Of a stretch of 45,064 nt of DNA, positions 9,635 through 18,117 are shown in pieces. Position 1 is the first letter of the stretch. Every line of letters begins with the position of its first letter. The position numbers and the translations under genes were made by a program. This DNA is from DAOTZS01 sp034434335 (lineage in GTDB: Bacteria; Chloroflexota; Anaerolineae; CG2-30-64-16), in the NCBI GenBank assembly GCA_034434335.1, contig DAOTZS010000133.1:1-45064 (forward strand), written 5' to 3'. The notes below the pieces were generated by a model. It was not told the origin of the DNA and ran no database searches. It worked only from the letters and a program-made list of their open reading frames with translations.

Positions 9635-9729
9635 ATACGACCGGGCACGTAACCCAGATACAGAGGTCCTCTGTCAACCGTGATTTGAGGAGTAAGCGCC
9701 GGGCTTTAGCTGATAGGTAACCGTTACCT

Positions 9730-10038
9730 CTAGACGTTATGGGCGCCAGCCAGCGAGCGGGCTACCCGACGGCCCCTGGCTGTAAGGGAGAAAAGCTGGC
9801 CTGAGGACGGCGCGCTGGCAAGCCCGGCACAGAGCCCGGCCAGGCTGCACCCACTGCACGCCGGGACACAGTCGCTTTGAACCCGCAACAGGTATCCGTG
9901 CTGTGTCAAATCGTCAGCCATGGCCCTCACCAGCTCCTCGCTGACTTGCAGCCGGCTGGCCAGTTCGGTCGTAGGGTGAAGCCTGCCGTCATTCAGGATT
10001 GCCAATAACTGGGCTGTCAGGGTCTCATCTGCGGCCAT
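9730..10038 (-). CDS. feoC: FeoC-like winged-helix iron-sulfur regulator
   Basis: Small cytoplasmic partner of the FeoB ferrous iron transporter. The 102-residue protein has an N-terminal winged-helix region (about 5-52: AQLLAILNDGR, TTELASRLQVSEELVRAMADDL) followed by a cysteine cluster C57, C61, C64 and C70 that could bind an iron-sulfur cluster, as in FeoC. The C-terminal 30 residues are divergent. ATG 10038 has GGGAG seven bases upstream and lies 37 bases after the feoB stop, so the order feoA-feoB-feoC is that of an operon. Confidence 0.85.
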   Translation of the reverse strand: MAADETLTAQLLAILNDGRLHPTTELASRLQVSEELVRAMADDLTQHGYLLRVQSDCVPACSGCSLAGLCAGLASAPSSGQLFSLTARGRRVARSLAGAHNV

Positions 10039-10075
10039 GGCCAGGCTCCCTAAAGGCAGCGTCCCTGCTGCTCGT

Positions 10076-12112
10076 TCACCAGCCGGCCAGGGTGCCGAGC
10101 TGGTAAACCATGCTGCCCGCCGCCAGTGACAGCACCAGCAACAGGCCGATGCTCGCGAGCGCCCAGCGCCAGGAGCCGGTCTCCTGCTTGATAGTGACAG
10201 TAGTGGCCAGGCAAGGCACGAACAACATCACCACCACCAGAAAAGCCATACGAGCCGCAGGTGTCAACAGCTCCGACACCTGCTCGGCCAGTCCGGTAAC
10301 CCCTTCGCCCGTGCCATAGAGGATGCCGAGGGTCGCGATGGTGTTCTCTTTGGCGAAAAAGCTGGTCAGCAGCGCCACGATGATGCGCCAGTCACCCAAC
10401 CCCATCAGCCGGCCTGCTGGCTCGAGCCAGCGGCCCACGATGGCCAGGACGCTCTGATCCACCCCGCGGCCTGGCAGGGTCGAAAGCGCCCATACTGCCA
10501 CGGAAGCGATCAGGATCAGCGAGCCGGCCTTCCTGACAAAAGCCAGGGTATTGTTCCACACATAAAGACCTACTGTCCGGGTGTTGGGCATGTGATATAA
10601 CGGCAATTCCATGATAAAAGCTGTATGTTCTCCCTTGAAGGCCAGGTTATGGATGGCCGAGCCGACACCGGCCAATACCAGCAAGTTGGCGGCCACCAGA
10701 AGCCACGACACCACTGTAGCCTGGGCGCCGAAAAAGGCTGGAGCCAGGAAGGCGATAACAGCCATGCGCGCCGTACACGGCACGAGAGGGGCCAATAGCA
10801 CGGTGAGCAGCCGGCCGCGGCGCTCCTCAATAATGCGGGTGCCCAGGACCGCCGGCACATTGCAGCCGAACCCCAGGAAAAGGGGCAGAAACGACTTGCC
10901 ATGCAGCCCCATCAGGTGCATGAAGCGGTCCATCACGTAGGCGCCGCGGGCCAGGTAGCCAATATCTTCCAGCACGGCCAGCATGGCAAAGAAGACCAGC
11001 AGGATGGGCAGGAAAGCCAGCACGGTGCCCACGCCGTGGATCAACCCATCGGACACCAGGCCATACAGCCAGGCCGGCGCGCCGGCCAGGGCCCTCCCGG
11101 CCCAGGCGTCCAGGGCACCCAACACCTCGGAAGAGAGCCAGTCGGCCAGGGGGGTGGCCAGAGTATAGGTCAACCAGAATACAACCCCGAAAATCCCCAA
11201 CAACAGGACCAGCCCCCAGAACGGATGGGTGGCAATGCGGTCGAGGCGGTCGGTGCTGGTAATAATGCCCACCTTGGGCTGGGTGACCGCGGCCCGCACC
11301 ATACGGCTGATCCACTCGTAGCGGCCGCCGGCGATGTCCAGGTAGGCGTCCTCATGTTGCATCAGGATCTCATGCACGCGGGCCCAGGCCTCAGCGGGAA
11401 GCGCCTTTTCCATCAGAGCTGTGATCTCGCTATCCCCCTCCAGCAGCTTGAGGGCCACCCATTCTGCCGGGTAGTTGGCCGGCACATGGCCGGCGATCAG
11501 CTCCAGCATCTCGGCCAGCACCGGCTCATGCTCGGGCCGGATGACCGGCCGGCTGGGGTGCCAGGCGTGGGGAGCGGACGCCAGCTCAAGCGCCGCCTCT
11601 ACCAGCTCGCGCACCCCCTGATTGCGGGATGCCACCAGCGGCACGACCGGCAGCCCTAAGGCCGCCTCTAACACGTGCGGCTCCACCCGGATCCCCTGCT
11701 GGGCTGCCACATCCCCCATATTCAGACCGATAACCAGGGGCAGGTTGAGAGCCAGCAGTTCAGCGACCAGGTACAGGCTCCGTTCCAGGGCAGCCGCGTT
11801 GACGATGGCTACCACGACATCCGGCCTTTCGTGGATCAGGTAGTCGCGGGCAATACGCTCCTCTTCTGAATTCGCCGTCAGGCTGTAAGTGCCCGGCAGG
11901 TCCACCAGGTTGATGATAATCCCGTCGTGGCGATACGTGCCAACCTTCTGCTCAATCGTCTTGCCCGGCCAGTTGCCCACATGCTGATTGAGCCCCGTGA
12001 GCATGTTGAAAACCGTGCTCTTGCCCACATTGGGCTGGCCGGCCAGCGCTATGGTAAGCTGGCCAGGTTTTTGAATGGTGGTGCTCCCGGCGCTGTCGTG
12101 GCAATTGCTCAT
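10076..12112 (-). CDS. feoB: Ferrous iron transport protein B
   Basis: GTP-dependent inner-membrane Fe2+ importer. From ATG 12112 (GGGAG ten bases upstream) it is 678 residues; an upstream ATG at 12148 would add 12 residues without a good ribosome site. N-terminal G domain: GQPNVGKST at 25-33 (G1), TIEQKVG (G2), DLPGTYS (G3) and NMGD (G4). The rest is a polytopic membrane core with the duplicated Gate motifs, including GFGCNVPAVLGTRIIE and PLVPCTARMAV, and the C-terminal VPCLATTVTIKQE segment. All key motifs are intact. Confidence 0.96.
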   Translation of the reverse strand: MSNCHDSAGSTTIQKPGQLTIALAGQPNVGKSTVFNMLTGLNQHVGNWPGKTIEQKVGTYRHDGIIINLVDLPGTYSLTANSEEERIARDYLIHERPDVVVAIVNAAALERSLYLVAELLALNLPLVIGLNMGDVAAQQGIRVEPHVLEAALGLPVVPLVASRNQGVRELVEAALELASAPHAWHPSRPVIRPEHEPVLAEMLELIAGHVPANYPAEWVALKLLEGDSEITALMEKALPAEAWARVHEILMQHEDAYLDIAGGRYEWISRMVRAAVTQPKVGIITSTDRLDRIATHPFWGLVLLLGIFGVVFWLTYTLATPLADWLSSEVLGALDAWAGRALAGAPAWLYGLVSDGLIHGVGTVLAFLPILLVFFAMLAVLEDIGYLARGAYVMDRFMHLMGLHGKSFLPLFLGFGCNVPAVLGTRIIEERRGRLLTVLLAPLVPCTARMAVIAFLAPAFFGAQATVVSWLLVAANLLVLAGVGSAIHNLAFKGEHTAFIMELPLYHMPNTRTVGLYVWNNTLAFVRKAGSLILIASVAVWALSTLPGRGVDQSVLAIVGRWLEPAGRLMGLGDWRIIVALLTSFFAKENTIATLGILYGTGEGVTGLAEQVSELLTPAARMAFLVVVMLFVPCLATTVTIKQETGSWRWALASIGLLLVLSLAAGSMVYQLGTLAGW

Positions 12113-12153
12113 CAGTCTTTCTCCCGTTGCCCCATGCAGAGCGGGCATAAGGC

Positions 12154-12417
12154 CTATTGGGCGCCGTCCAGGGGACGCACCAGCACCTTATCGGCCTCAG
12201 CCCGCCCCAGCGCGACCCGCACCCCCCGTACGGAGACAATCATCGGCCCATGGCCGTAGTTTTGGAGCACGGTAATCGGCGCTCCTACGGTGAACCCCAG
12301 GTTCGCCACACGGCTGCGAAAGCCACGCCCTCCCTGCAGGGAATGGACGATGGCGTGGCCGCCGGCCGGTACAGAGCTCAAGGTCTGTGGTGCTTCTGGC
12401 ATGTGGACTCTGCTCAT
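12154..12417 (-). CDS. feoA: Ferrous iron transport protein A
   Basis: SH3-like cytoplasmic protein that supports FeoB. The 87 residues match the family: LSSVPAGGHAIVHSLQGG, RSRVANLGFTVGAPITVL, PMIVSVRGVRVALGRAEA. Length is typical. It ends 41 bases before the chosen feoB start. Upstream of it, instead of an ordinary promoter region, is the end of a repeat element (12431-12622), which separates it from fur. Confidence 0.93.
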   Translation of the reverse strand: MSRVHMPEAPQTLSSVPAGGHAIVHSLQGGRGFRSRVANLGFTVGAPITVLQNYGHGPMIVSVRGVRVALGRAEADKVLVRPLDGAQ

Positions 12418-12430
12418 GGCTCCCTCCGTT

Positions 12431-12622
12431 GTAACTATTCAGGCGGTGACTGGAAGTCACCCTTTTGGGCCTGCGGCCAGTGGTCGGCCTTCGCCGACCT
12501 CTCTGGTGATGCACAAATAAAGGGTGACGGCCTCCGCCGACACCCCTCGGGCCGAGCCCTTCGGGGCGAGGCCTGGCACAAAGTGCCCAGGGAGGGCGAT
12601 TTCAATCGGCCTGAATAGTTAC
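12431..12622. mobile_element. MITE-like element, family 1 copy A (between fur and feoA)
   Basis: 192 bp bounded by perfect 14-bp inverted ends GTAACTATTCAGGC (12431-12444) and its complement (12609-12622), with internal hairpins and no reading frame of its own. The flanking octamers CCTCCGTT and CCTCCCCT match at six of eight positions, as a decayed 8-bp target duplication would. A second copy in opposite orientation is at 36484-36701. GTAA-type ends and 8-bp duplications are features of IS66-family elements; that link is inference. Confidence 0.8.
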
Positions 12623-13078
12623 CCTCCCCTGTGCCTTCCGGTCACCACGGCAACTCTCGCACCACCCATAGAAGGTGAGCGAGGCGCGCTCGATGACGAC
12701 CTGGTGCTGTTGACAGAATTGTAATCTGATCCTCTCCACCTCCGGCGATTCGAACTCGATCACCTGGCCGCAACCGACACAGACGAAATGGAAATGCTCA
12801 CCTCGCGGCGAGGGTTCAAAGCGCTCGCTGCGGTCGCCCGGGCCGGCTCTCAACTGTCGCGGCCGTACCAATCCCGCATCTGCCAACCAGCTCAGAGTGC
12901 GGTAGACTGTGGAAGGATTGATGGTCGGCACCCGTTGGCGTGCTGCATTGTAGACTTGTTCCGCGGTAGGATGCCCACCCAGCGCATCCAATGTCTCCAG
13001 GATCAGCCGGCGCTGGGCTGTCATCCGCCCGCCGTTGGCCCGTAACGCCGCGGTGGCCCGAGATAACAGGCTGCCCAT
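12602..13078 (-). CDS. fur: Fur-family metalloregulator
   Basis: Metal-dependent repressor, 158 residues. Winged-helix DNA-binding domain at 1-90 (MTAQRRLILETL, HPTAEQVYNAAR, INPSTVYRTLSWLADAGLV), then the dimerisation domain with the HFHFVCVGCGQVIEF metal motif. C100/C103 and C140/C143 form the structural zinc site. Adjacent feoABC suggests iron sensing (Fur), but PerR or Zur is possible from sequence alone. The last residues (VTIQAD) and the stop codon are encoded by the repeat element at 12431-12622, so its native C-terminus was replaced or extended. A palindromic operator overlaps its promoter, implying autoregulation. Confidence 0.9.
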   Translation of the reverse strand: MGSLLSRATAALRANGGRMTAQRRLILETLDALGGHPTAEQVYNAARQRVPTINPSTVYRTLSWLADAGLVRPRQLRAGPGDRSERFEPSPRGEHFHFVCVGCGQVIEFESPEVERIRLQFCQQHQVVIERASLTFYGWCESCRGDRKAQGRVTIQAD

Positions 13079-13095
13079 ATGCCCCCTTTCAATGG

Positions 13096-13120
13096 CTTAT
13101 TGCAAGTGACTTGCAGTAAG
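13096..13120. promoter_or_regulatory. Palindromic operator for the Fur-family regulator
   Basis: Inverted repeat with 11-bp arms CTTATTGCAAG (13096-13106) and CTTGCAGTAAG (13110-13120) around TGA, one mismatch. It overlaps the -10 region of the fur promoter and lies 17 bases before the start codon. It is the natural candidate for metal-dependent autorepression. Confidence 0.75.
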
Positions 13121-13147
13121 CATACGCCGACGAAGCCGCGCTGTCTA
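13119..13147 (-). promoter_or_regulatory. Promoter of fur (and probably feoABC)
   Basis: TAGACA (13142-13147), a 17-nt spacer and TATGCT (13119-13124) on the minus strand. The palindrome at 13096-13120 begins at the -10 box and covers the transcription start. Confidence 0.6.
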
Positions 13148-13292
13148 TGATGGAGATCACATGGGTTGGCCGAGAAGCGCGGGAAGGGGGTATCCTTCTT
13201 GGTCTGGCCAGGAGTCATCGGAGGAAGGCAGTCTGTGGAGAAGGGGGATTATAGGGGGGCCCAAGGGGTGGTTCGGAGGAGACTCCTCGACC

Positions 13293-13889
13293 CTACCCAC
13301 CATTCCGGCCGCGCATCCCTGGCCATCGGTAGTACAATTCATTCTCGATCCCGATGCGTGCCAGCATCCGGCCGACAGTGCCATTGATGATGTCGTCCAG
13401 GGTGCGTGGCCGGCCATAGAAGGCCGGTACCGGTGGGAAGATGATGCATCCGATGCGCGCAGCCCGGGCCATGAGCTTCAGATGGCCCAGATGCAAGGGG
13501 GTTTCGCGCACCGCCAGCAACACCGGCCGGCCCTCTTTGAGTTGCACATCCGCGGCCCGGGCCAGCAGGTCATCGGCGAAGGAGTGGGCGATGGCCGAGA
13601 GGGTCTTGATGCTGCAGGGGGCCACGATCATGCCGGCAGCCGGAAAGGAGCCGCTGGCAATTGCCGCCCCGATGTCGGCCGGCCGATAGGCCACATCGGC
13701 CAGGGCCTCGACCTCGTCGGGGGACCAGTCGGTTTCCTGGGTGATTGTCATGCGCGCGGCGCGGGTCAACACCAGGTGGGTCTCAACGTGAGGCAGCTCG
13801 CGCAACACCTGCAACAGGCGAATGCCGTAGACCTGCCCCGATGCCCCCGACATGCCGACAATAATGCGCTTCAGTGGGGCGCTCTCCAT
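13293..13889 (-). CDS. ubiX: Flavin prenyltransferase UbiX/Pad1
   Basis: Makes prenylated FMN, the cofactor of UbiD-type (de)carboxylases. The 198-residue flavoprotein shows the N-terminal GMSGASGQVYGIRLLQVL, APCSIKTLSAIAHSFADDLLARAADV and the C-terminal IIFPPVPAFYGRPRTLDDIINGTVGRML, all family signatures. No UbiD partner is seen in the window. It is the last gene of the stretch starting at livG on this strand, separated from the creatininase gene by a palindrome at 13906-13938, so co-transcription is possible. GGAAAGAG precedes ATG 13889. Confidence 0.94.
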   Translation of the reverse strand: MESAPLKRIIVGMSGASGQVYGIRLLQVLRELPHVETHLVLTRAARMTITQETDWSPDEVEALADVAYRPADIGAAIASGSFPAAGMIVAPCSIKTLSAIAHSFADDLLARAADVQLKEGRPVLLAVRETPLHLGHLKLMARAARIGCIIFPPVPAFYGRPRTLDDIINGTVGRMLARIGIENELYYRWPGMRGRNGG

Positions 13890-13905
13890 ACTCTTTCCAG
13901 ATGGC

Positions 13906-13938
13906 AGGTGACCGGCACCTGCCGGGTGCCGGTCACCT
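13906..13938. repeat. Short palindrome, junction hairpin 1
   Basis: Perfect 14-bp arms (AGGTGACCGGCACC and complement) around a 5-nt loop, between the ubiX start and the creatininase stop. The near-identical palindrome at 14768-14799 lies at the next gene junction of the same cluster. It may be an mRNA processing or stabilising hairpin, or a REP-like repeat. Confidence 0.8.
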
Positions 13939-13968
13939 GAAGTTGAGAAACTCTGCTTTGGGCAGCCC

Positions 13969-14739
13969 TCATCCCCCCTTGACCTCGGGCGAGCGATAGT
14001 CCCAGTCGTGGCGGTCGAGCTCGGTGAGCAATTGGACCACTGTGTCCACCAACACCTCTTTCATCTTCAGGCCCTTTTCCCGCGAGCCTTTGGTGGGGTC
14101 ACCGGAGGCGCCGGTGTTGGTCAGCTCGCTGAAGCGCCACTTGACATCCACATAGGGGGGCAGATTGGGCACCACGCCGGCCGCCTTCGCCGGGTCGCAT
14201 AGTTCCGGGAACAGGGCCAGGGAGATGGACATCTCCCCTTCGCCACCATGGCCCAGCCCGTTCCACACTTCAAAGAAACCTGGCGGCACCAGTTCGCCCA
14301 CCAGCCGCCACCAGGCATCGAGGGAGACAATCTTGAAGTCGGGGTGAGCCACCTTGGCTGTGCGGGCTGCAATCTCGATCGGCGCGATGTTGCCGTCGTG
14401 GCCGTTCATGATAAACACCTTACGGATCCCTTCCCGATAGACCGACTCCAGGATGTCTCGGAGCAGAGCGGTCTCGGTCTCGAATTGCAGCGACACAGTG
14501 AAGGGGAATTCTTTGTAGTGCTCGCTGACAACGTAGTTGACCGGCGGCAGCACGGCTGTCTTGGGGACACGCTGGGCGATTTCCAGTGCGATCAGGTAAG
14601 CGGTCAGCGCGTCGGTGCCGAACGGCAGGTGGGGCCCATGGCTCTCCAGCGAACCCAGCGGCAGGATGACCTTCTCGAAGGGCGCGGCCTGGTAGTCGGC
14701 CGCGGTGAGGTGCTGGATTTCGAGCGGGTTTTTGTTCAT
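13969..14739 (-). CDS. Creatininase-family amidohydrolase
   Basis: Metal-dependent hydrolase of the creatininase superfamily, whose members open cyclic amides or cleave small amides (creatinine, formamidopyrimidines, a mycofactocin precursor peptide). 256 residues from ATG 14739 (GGAG eight bases upstream). Metal-site motifs are present: LGSLESHGPHLPFGTD (E32, H34, D43), MNGHDGN, and GHGGEGEMS. The true substrate cannot be told from sequence. It lies between UbiX and the substrate-binding protein of a branched-chain-type ABC transporter, which suggests that the transporter imports its substrate; this is inference. Confidence 0.85.
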   Translation of the reverse strand: MNKNPLEIQHLTAADYQAAPFEKVILPLGSLESHGPHLPFGTDALTAYLIALEIAQRVPKTAVLPPVNYVVSEHYKEFPFTVSLQFETETALLRDILESVYREGIRKVFIMNGHDGNIAPIEIAARTAKVAHPDFKIVSLDAWWRLVGELVPPGFFEVWNGLGHGGEGEMSISLALFPELCDPAKAAGVVPNLPPYVDVKWRFSELTNTGASGDPTKGSREKGLKMKEVLVDTVVQLLTELDRHDWDYRSPEVKGG

Positions 14740-14767
14740 CAATGAAGCTCCTTTGGTGCAGTTTGAT

Positions 14768-14799
14768 AGGTGGCCGGCACCTCACGGTGCCGGCCACCT
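14768..14799. repeat. Short palindrome, junction hairpin 2
   Basis: Perfect 14-bp arms (AGGTGGCCGGCACC and complement) around TCAC, between the creatininase start and the livJ-like stop. It differs from the palindrome at 13906-13938 by one base pair in the arm. No U-tract follows on either strand, so it is not a simple intrinsic terminator. Confidence 0.8.
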
Positions 14800-14808
14800 G
14801 TGAGGCGA

Positions 14809-16014
14809 TCAAGGCGCTGGCACCTTCTGGGGCACCACTTCGGCAGCCAGGGTGAACTTACCATCCTTGACCAGGATAACGGTCACCCCTTTCTGCGGGA
14901 TGCGGCTGCCCGGCTGGAAGGTAATGGTGCCAGTCACGCCTGGCAGGTCCTTCGTCTGAGACAGGGCCTCACGGATCGCCTTGGGGTCATCGGAGCCGGC
15001 GCGCCGGATGGCATCGGCCAGCAGCTTAACTGTGTCGTAGCCCAGGCCGGCAAAGGCGTTCTCAGGCGGGGTGTTGTACTCGGCCTGGTAGGCGGCGATG
15101 AACTTCTTAACCGCCTCGGTGCCCAGCTCCGGATCCATTAGCGAGTGGGTGGTGAAGTAGGTGTTATCCGCCCCCTTGCCAGCAATTTGCACCAACAGTG
15201 GCGTGTCATAGCCATCACCACCTACGATTGGTTTGTCAAGGCCCGCGTCGCGGAACTGCTTGACAATTGTGCCGACGTCATCCGGGCCGGAGGAGATGAA
15301 GAGGATGTCAGGGATGGTCGCCAGCCCCTTGAGCTTGGTGATCTGGGCCGAGAAGTCCTTATCCCCAGTCTGGTAGGTGTCTTCCAGGACGATCTCGCCG
15401 CCCAGCTCGGTGAAGCGCTCCTTGAAATACTTGCCCAGGAGCAGGGTATACTCCATGCCTTTGTCGATCAGCAAGTAGGCGGTCTTGGCCTGCAGGGTGT
15501 TGTAGGCGTACTCAGCGCCGGCAGCTGCCTGTACGTTGTCGCCAAAGCAGGCCATGAACAGGTAATCAGGCACCTGCTCCGGCAGCTTGGGCGAGGTGGC
15601 GCCGGAGGTGACGAAGACGATGCCGGCTTTGGCGGCGATGGGCGCGGCAGCCAGGGTCATGTCAGTATCGCTGAAGCCCATCATTGCCACAACCTTATCG
15701 GACTCGACCAACTGGGTGGCGGCATTACCGATGGTAGCGGCGTCGGTCTTGCCGTCATACAAGACCAGTTCGAGCTGGCGGCCCAAGACCCCGCCCGCGG
15801 CGTTGATCTCTTTAGCTGCCAGCTTGGCGCCATTGGCCGATGGCGCATCGAGGGAGGCCTGGGCGCCGGTCAGGTTGTAGATAACACCGATCTTGATCGG
15901 TGCTGCAGGGGCAGCAGTAGGCTGGGCTGGCGCAGGGGCCGGCGTTACGGGCATAACACAGGCACTCGCCAGCAGCATCACAACGACCAACATGGAGCCA
16001 AGATAGGTTTTCAT
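14809..16014 (-). CDS. Branched-chain-type ABC transporter substrate-binding lipoprotein
   Basis: Extracytoplasmic receptor of the LivJ/type I periplasmic-binding fold, 401 residues. Signal peptide with lipobox LLASAC (Cys19), then a Pro/Ala-rich linker and the mature domain opening with IKIGVIYNLTGAQASLD, followed by NAAGGVLGRQLELVLYDGKTD and further Peripla_BP_6 features. The ligand may be an amino acid, an amide or urea; sequence alone does not decide. It is separated from the upstream permease by 93 bases; AGGAGGG lies upstream of ATG 16014. Confidence 0.9.
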   Translation of the reverse strand: MKTYLGSMLVVVMLLASACVMPVTPAPAPAQPTAAPAAPIKIGVIYNLTGAQASLDAPSANGAKLAAKEINAAGGVLGRQLELVLYDGKTDAATIGNAATQLVESDKVVAMMGFSDTDMTLAAAPIAAKAGIVFVTSGATSPKLPEQVPDYLFMACFGDNVQAAAGAEYAYNTLQAKTAYLLIDKGMEYTLLLGKYFKERFTELGGEIVLEDTYQTGDKDFSAQITKLKGLATIPDILFISSGPDDVGTIVKQFRDAGLDKPIVGGDGYDTPLLVQIAGKGADNTYFTTHSLMDPELGTEAVKKFIAAYQAEYNTPPENAFAGLGYDTVKLLADAIRRAGSDDPKAIREALSQTKDLPGVTGTITFQPGSRIPQKGVTVILVKDGKFTLAAEVVPQKVPAP

Positions 16015-16107
16015 GGTATGTCCCTCCTTCTGGTAAAGTGATGAAGTAACCGATAACGCATGGCAGAGGACAAGACGACCACAGTAAAGTTGTTGCTAAT
16101 TCTCCCT

Positions 16108-17190
16108 CTAACTCACCTCCCTTCGCCGTTTGATAAACAGCCGGCCGAGGTTCAGCTCGCGGTCCCCCAGCAGGCCCTTGGGCCAGAAGATGATCACCAG
16201 CACAAAGATCACAGCCATCAGGATCTGGCTGGCACCATACACGGGCGGGATATGAATCAGGCCCAGGTTCATCCCGCGCTCGGCATTGCGCAAGGCTTCT
16301 GAGAGCAGAGTGATGATCGCTGTGCCAATTATAGAGCCGCTCACGGAGCCCATGCCACCAACAACCAGCATGGTGATCACGCTGAAGGTCTGGGCGAAGT
16401 AGAACGCCTTAGGAGAGAAGGAGGTGATGAAGTGAGCCCACAACGATCCGGCCACGGCGGTAAAGAAAGCACTGATACAGAACGCCAGCAGGCGGGCGCG
16501 CGTCACATTGATGCCGAGAGCTTGCGCGGCGATTTCGTTGTCGCGAGCGGCGATCATCTGCCGGCCATAGGCAGAGCGAGCCAGCCGGCTCACCACGTAT
16601 ACCGTCAGGGCCACCCAGCCCCAGACCCACCATAGGGTTGTATAAGGGGGGACACCGGAAAAGGTGCGCGCGCCGCGCGTCATGCGGTCCCAGTTGATCA
16701 GAATCACCTGGACAATCACCAGGAAACCCATCGTAGCTACGGAAACATAGGGTCCGCTGAGCCGCATAAGCGAGAGGCCAACCAGGAAGGCAATGAGTAA
16801 CGCCACCACCCCCCCAATCAACGTGGCCGGCAAGAAGGGCAACTCCACCCTGGCCAGCCAGGATGGCAGATCGGGCAGGTTGACCTGCTTCAGCGAGATA
16901 GGCAACGTCAGGATAGCTGCTGTGTAGGCACCGATAGCCATAAACCCGATATGGCCCAACGAGAACACCCCGGTAAACCCGTTGGAAAGGTTCAGACTTA
17001 CCACCAGGATAATACTGATGCCCAGGCCAATGACGACACGCTGGATATAGGCGCTGGCCACCAATTCGGTTGCCACCAGACCCCCGATTACCAGGGCTAT
17101 GAGGACCAGGGCTGAGCCCCAGCTTGCGAGGCGGGAAGCCTGCCCGGCCTGTTCTTTTGCTGCCATTCGCCCCTCTACTTCTGTTTTCAT
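16108..17190 (-). CDS. Branched-chain-type ABC transporter permease LivM
   Basis: Inner-membrane permease of the same importer, about 360 residues with roughly nine membrane segments. Contains the family block GYTGVFSLGHIGF in the form GFTGVFSLGHIGF, the EAA-like ARDNEIAAQALGIN, and the conserved VVGGMGSVSGSIIGT. Starts are ambiguous: TTG 17214 overlaps the livH stop, ATG 17190 is my choice, ATG 17166 with GAGGGG is also possible. It follows livH without a gap. Confidence 0.88.
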   Translation of the reverse strand: MKTEVEGRMAAKEQAGQASRLASWGSALVLIALVIGGLVATELVASAYIQRVVIGLGISIILVVSLNLSNGFTGVFSLGHIGFMAIGAYTAAILTLPISLKQVNLPDLPSWLARVELPFLPATLIGGVVALLIAFLVGLSLMRLSGPYVSVATMGFLVIVQVILINWDRMTRGARTFSGVPPYTTLWWVWGWVALTVYVVSRLARSAYGRQMIAARDNEIAAQALGINVTRARLLAFCISAFFTAVAGSLWAHFITSFSPKAFYFAQTFSVITMLVVGGMGSVSGSIIGTAIITLLSEALRNAERGMNLGLIHIPPVYGASQILMAVIFVLVIIFWPKGLLGDRELNLGRLFIKRRREVS

Positions 17191-17210
17191 AGCGTCCGTG
17201 TCGCCTCCGC

Positions 17211-18107
17211 TCAAACCTTTTCCCTTTCCGTTGTGCCCAAGATACCGTTCGGCCGGAACAGGAGCAAGATGATCAGCGCCACAAAGACGAATGCGTCGCG
17301 AAATGGGGTCAGCGCAGGGGGCAGCAACCCCTGCAGCAGGATTTCCAGGGTGCCCAGCACATAGCCACCCAGTACCGCGCCCGGCAGGCTACCCAGGCCG
17401 CCGATCACGGAAGCCACGAACGCTTTAAGCACCGGATAAAACCCCATCAGGGGGTCCACCTTACCCACGCGCGCGCTCCACAGCAGCCCCACCACCCCGG
17501 CTAACATAGAGCCGATGGCAAAGGCATAGGCAATCACGCGATTGACATTTACCCCCATCAGCCGGGCCGCCAACAAATCCTGTGCGGCTGCCCGCATCGC
17601 GATACCGGCCATAGTGCGGGTGACGAAAAGGGTCAAGAGTACCAGCAGAATGCCGGCCACAACGATGGCGATCAGGTCCAGGCTGGCGATGCGCAGCACC
17701 CCGAACTCCAGGGCCCGGGTGAGGAAAGGAGGGGCTGGAAATGGCCGCGAAGAGGGGCTGAAGAGCAAGATCGCCGCATTTTCCAGAAAGATGGTCACGG
17801 CAAAGGAGGTCAGCAGCATAGATACGTCCGGCGCGCCGCGGATGGGCCGGTAGGCCACGCGCTCCATGATCAGCCCGGCCAGAGTGCTGGCAGCGATGCC
17901 GGCCAGGGCTGCCGCCCCAAATGGCAGGCCGGCTACCAACAGGAGCAGCGCCGTATAGCTGCCCACCATAATGAGGTCGCCATGGGCAAAGTTGATCAGG
18001 CGCAGGATGCCAAACACCATGGCCAGCCCGATCGCCATCAGAGCGTACAGGCTGCCAATACTGACGGCGTTGATGAGTTGCTGAAGGAGATAATAAAAGG
18101 TCGTCAT
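17211..18107 (-). CDS. Branched-chain-type ABC transporter permease LivH
   Basis: Second membrane subunit, 298 residues from ATG 18107. An in-frame extension to 18269 overlaps livF and is not coding for this family. Typical motifs: QQLINAVSIGSLYALMAIGL, MVFGILRLINFAHGD, AAQDLLAARLMGVN and VIGGLGSLPGAVLGG. It begins 11 bases after the livF stop, and its own stop overlaps the possible TTG start of livM, so translation is probably coupled. Confidence 0.92.
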   Translation of the reverse strand: MTTFYYLLQQLINAVSIGSLYALMAIGLAMVFGILRLINFAHGDLIMVGSYTALLLLVAGLPFGAAALAGIAASTLAGLIMERVAYRPIRGAPDVSMLLTSFAVTIFLENAAILLFSPSSRPFPAPPFLTRALEFGVLRIASLDLIAIVVAGILLVLLTLFVTRTMAGIAMRAAAQDLLAARLMGVNVNRVIAYAFAIGSMLAGVVGLLWSARVGKVDPLMGFYPVLKAFVASVIGGLGSLPGAVLGGYVLGTLEILLQGLLPPALTPFRDAFVFVALIILLLFRPNGILGTTEREKV

Positions 18108-18117
18108 CGGTGTTCTT

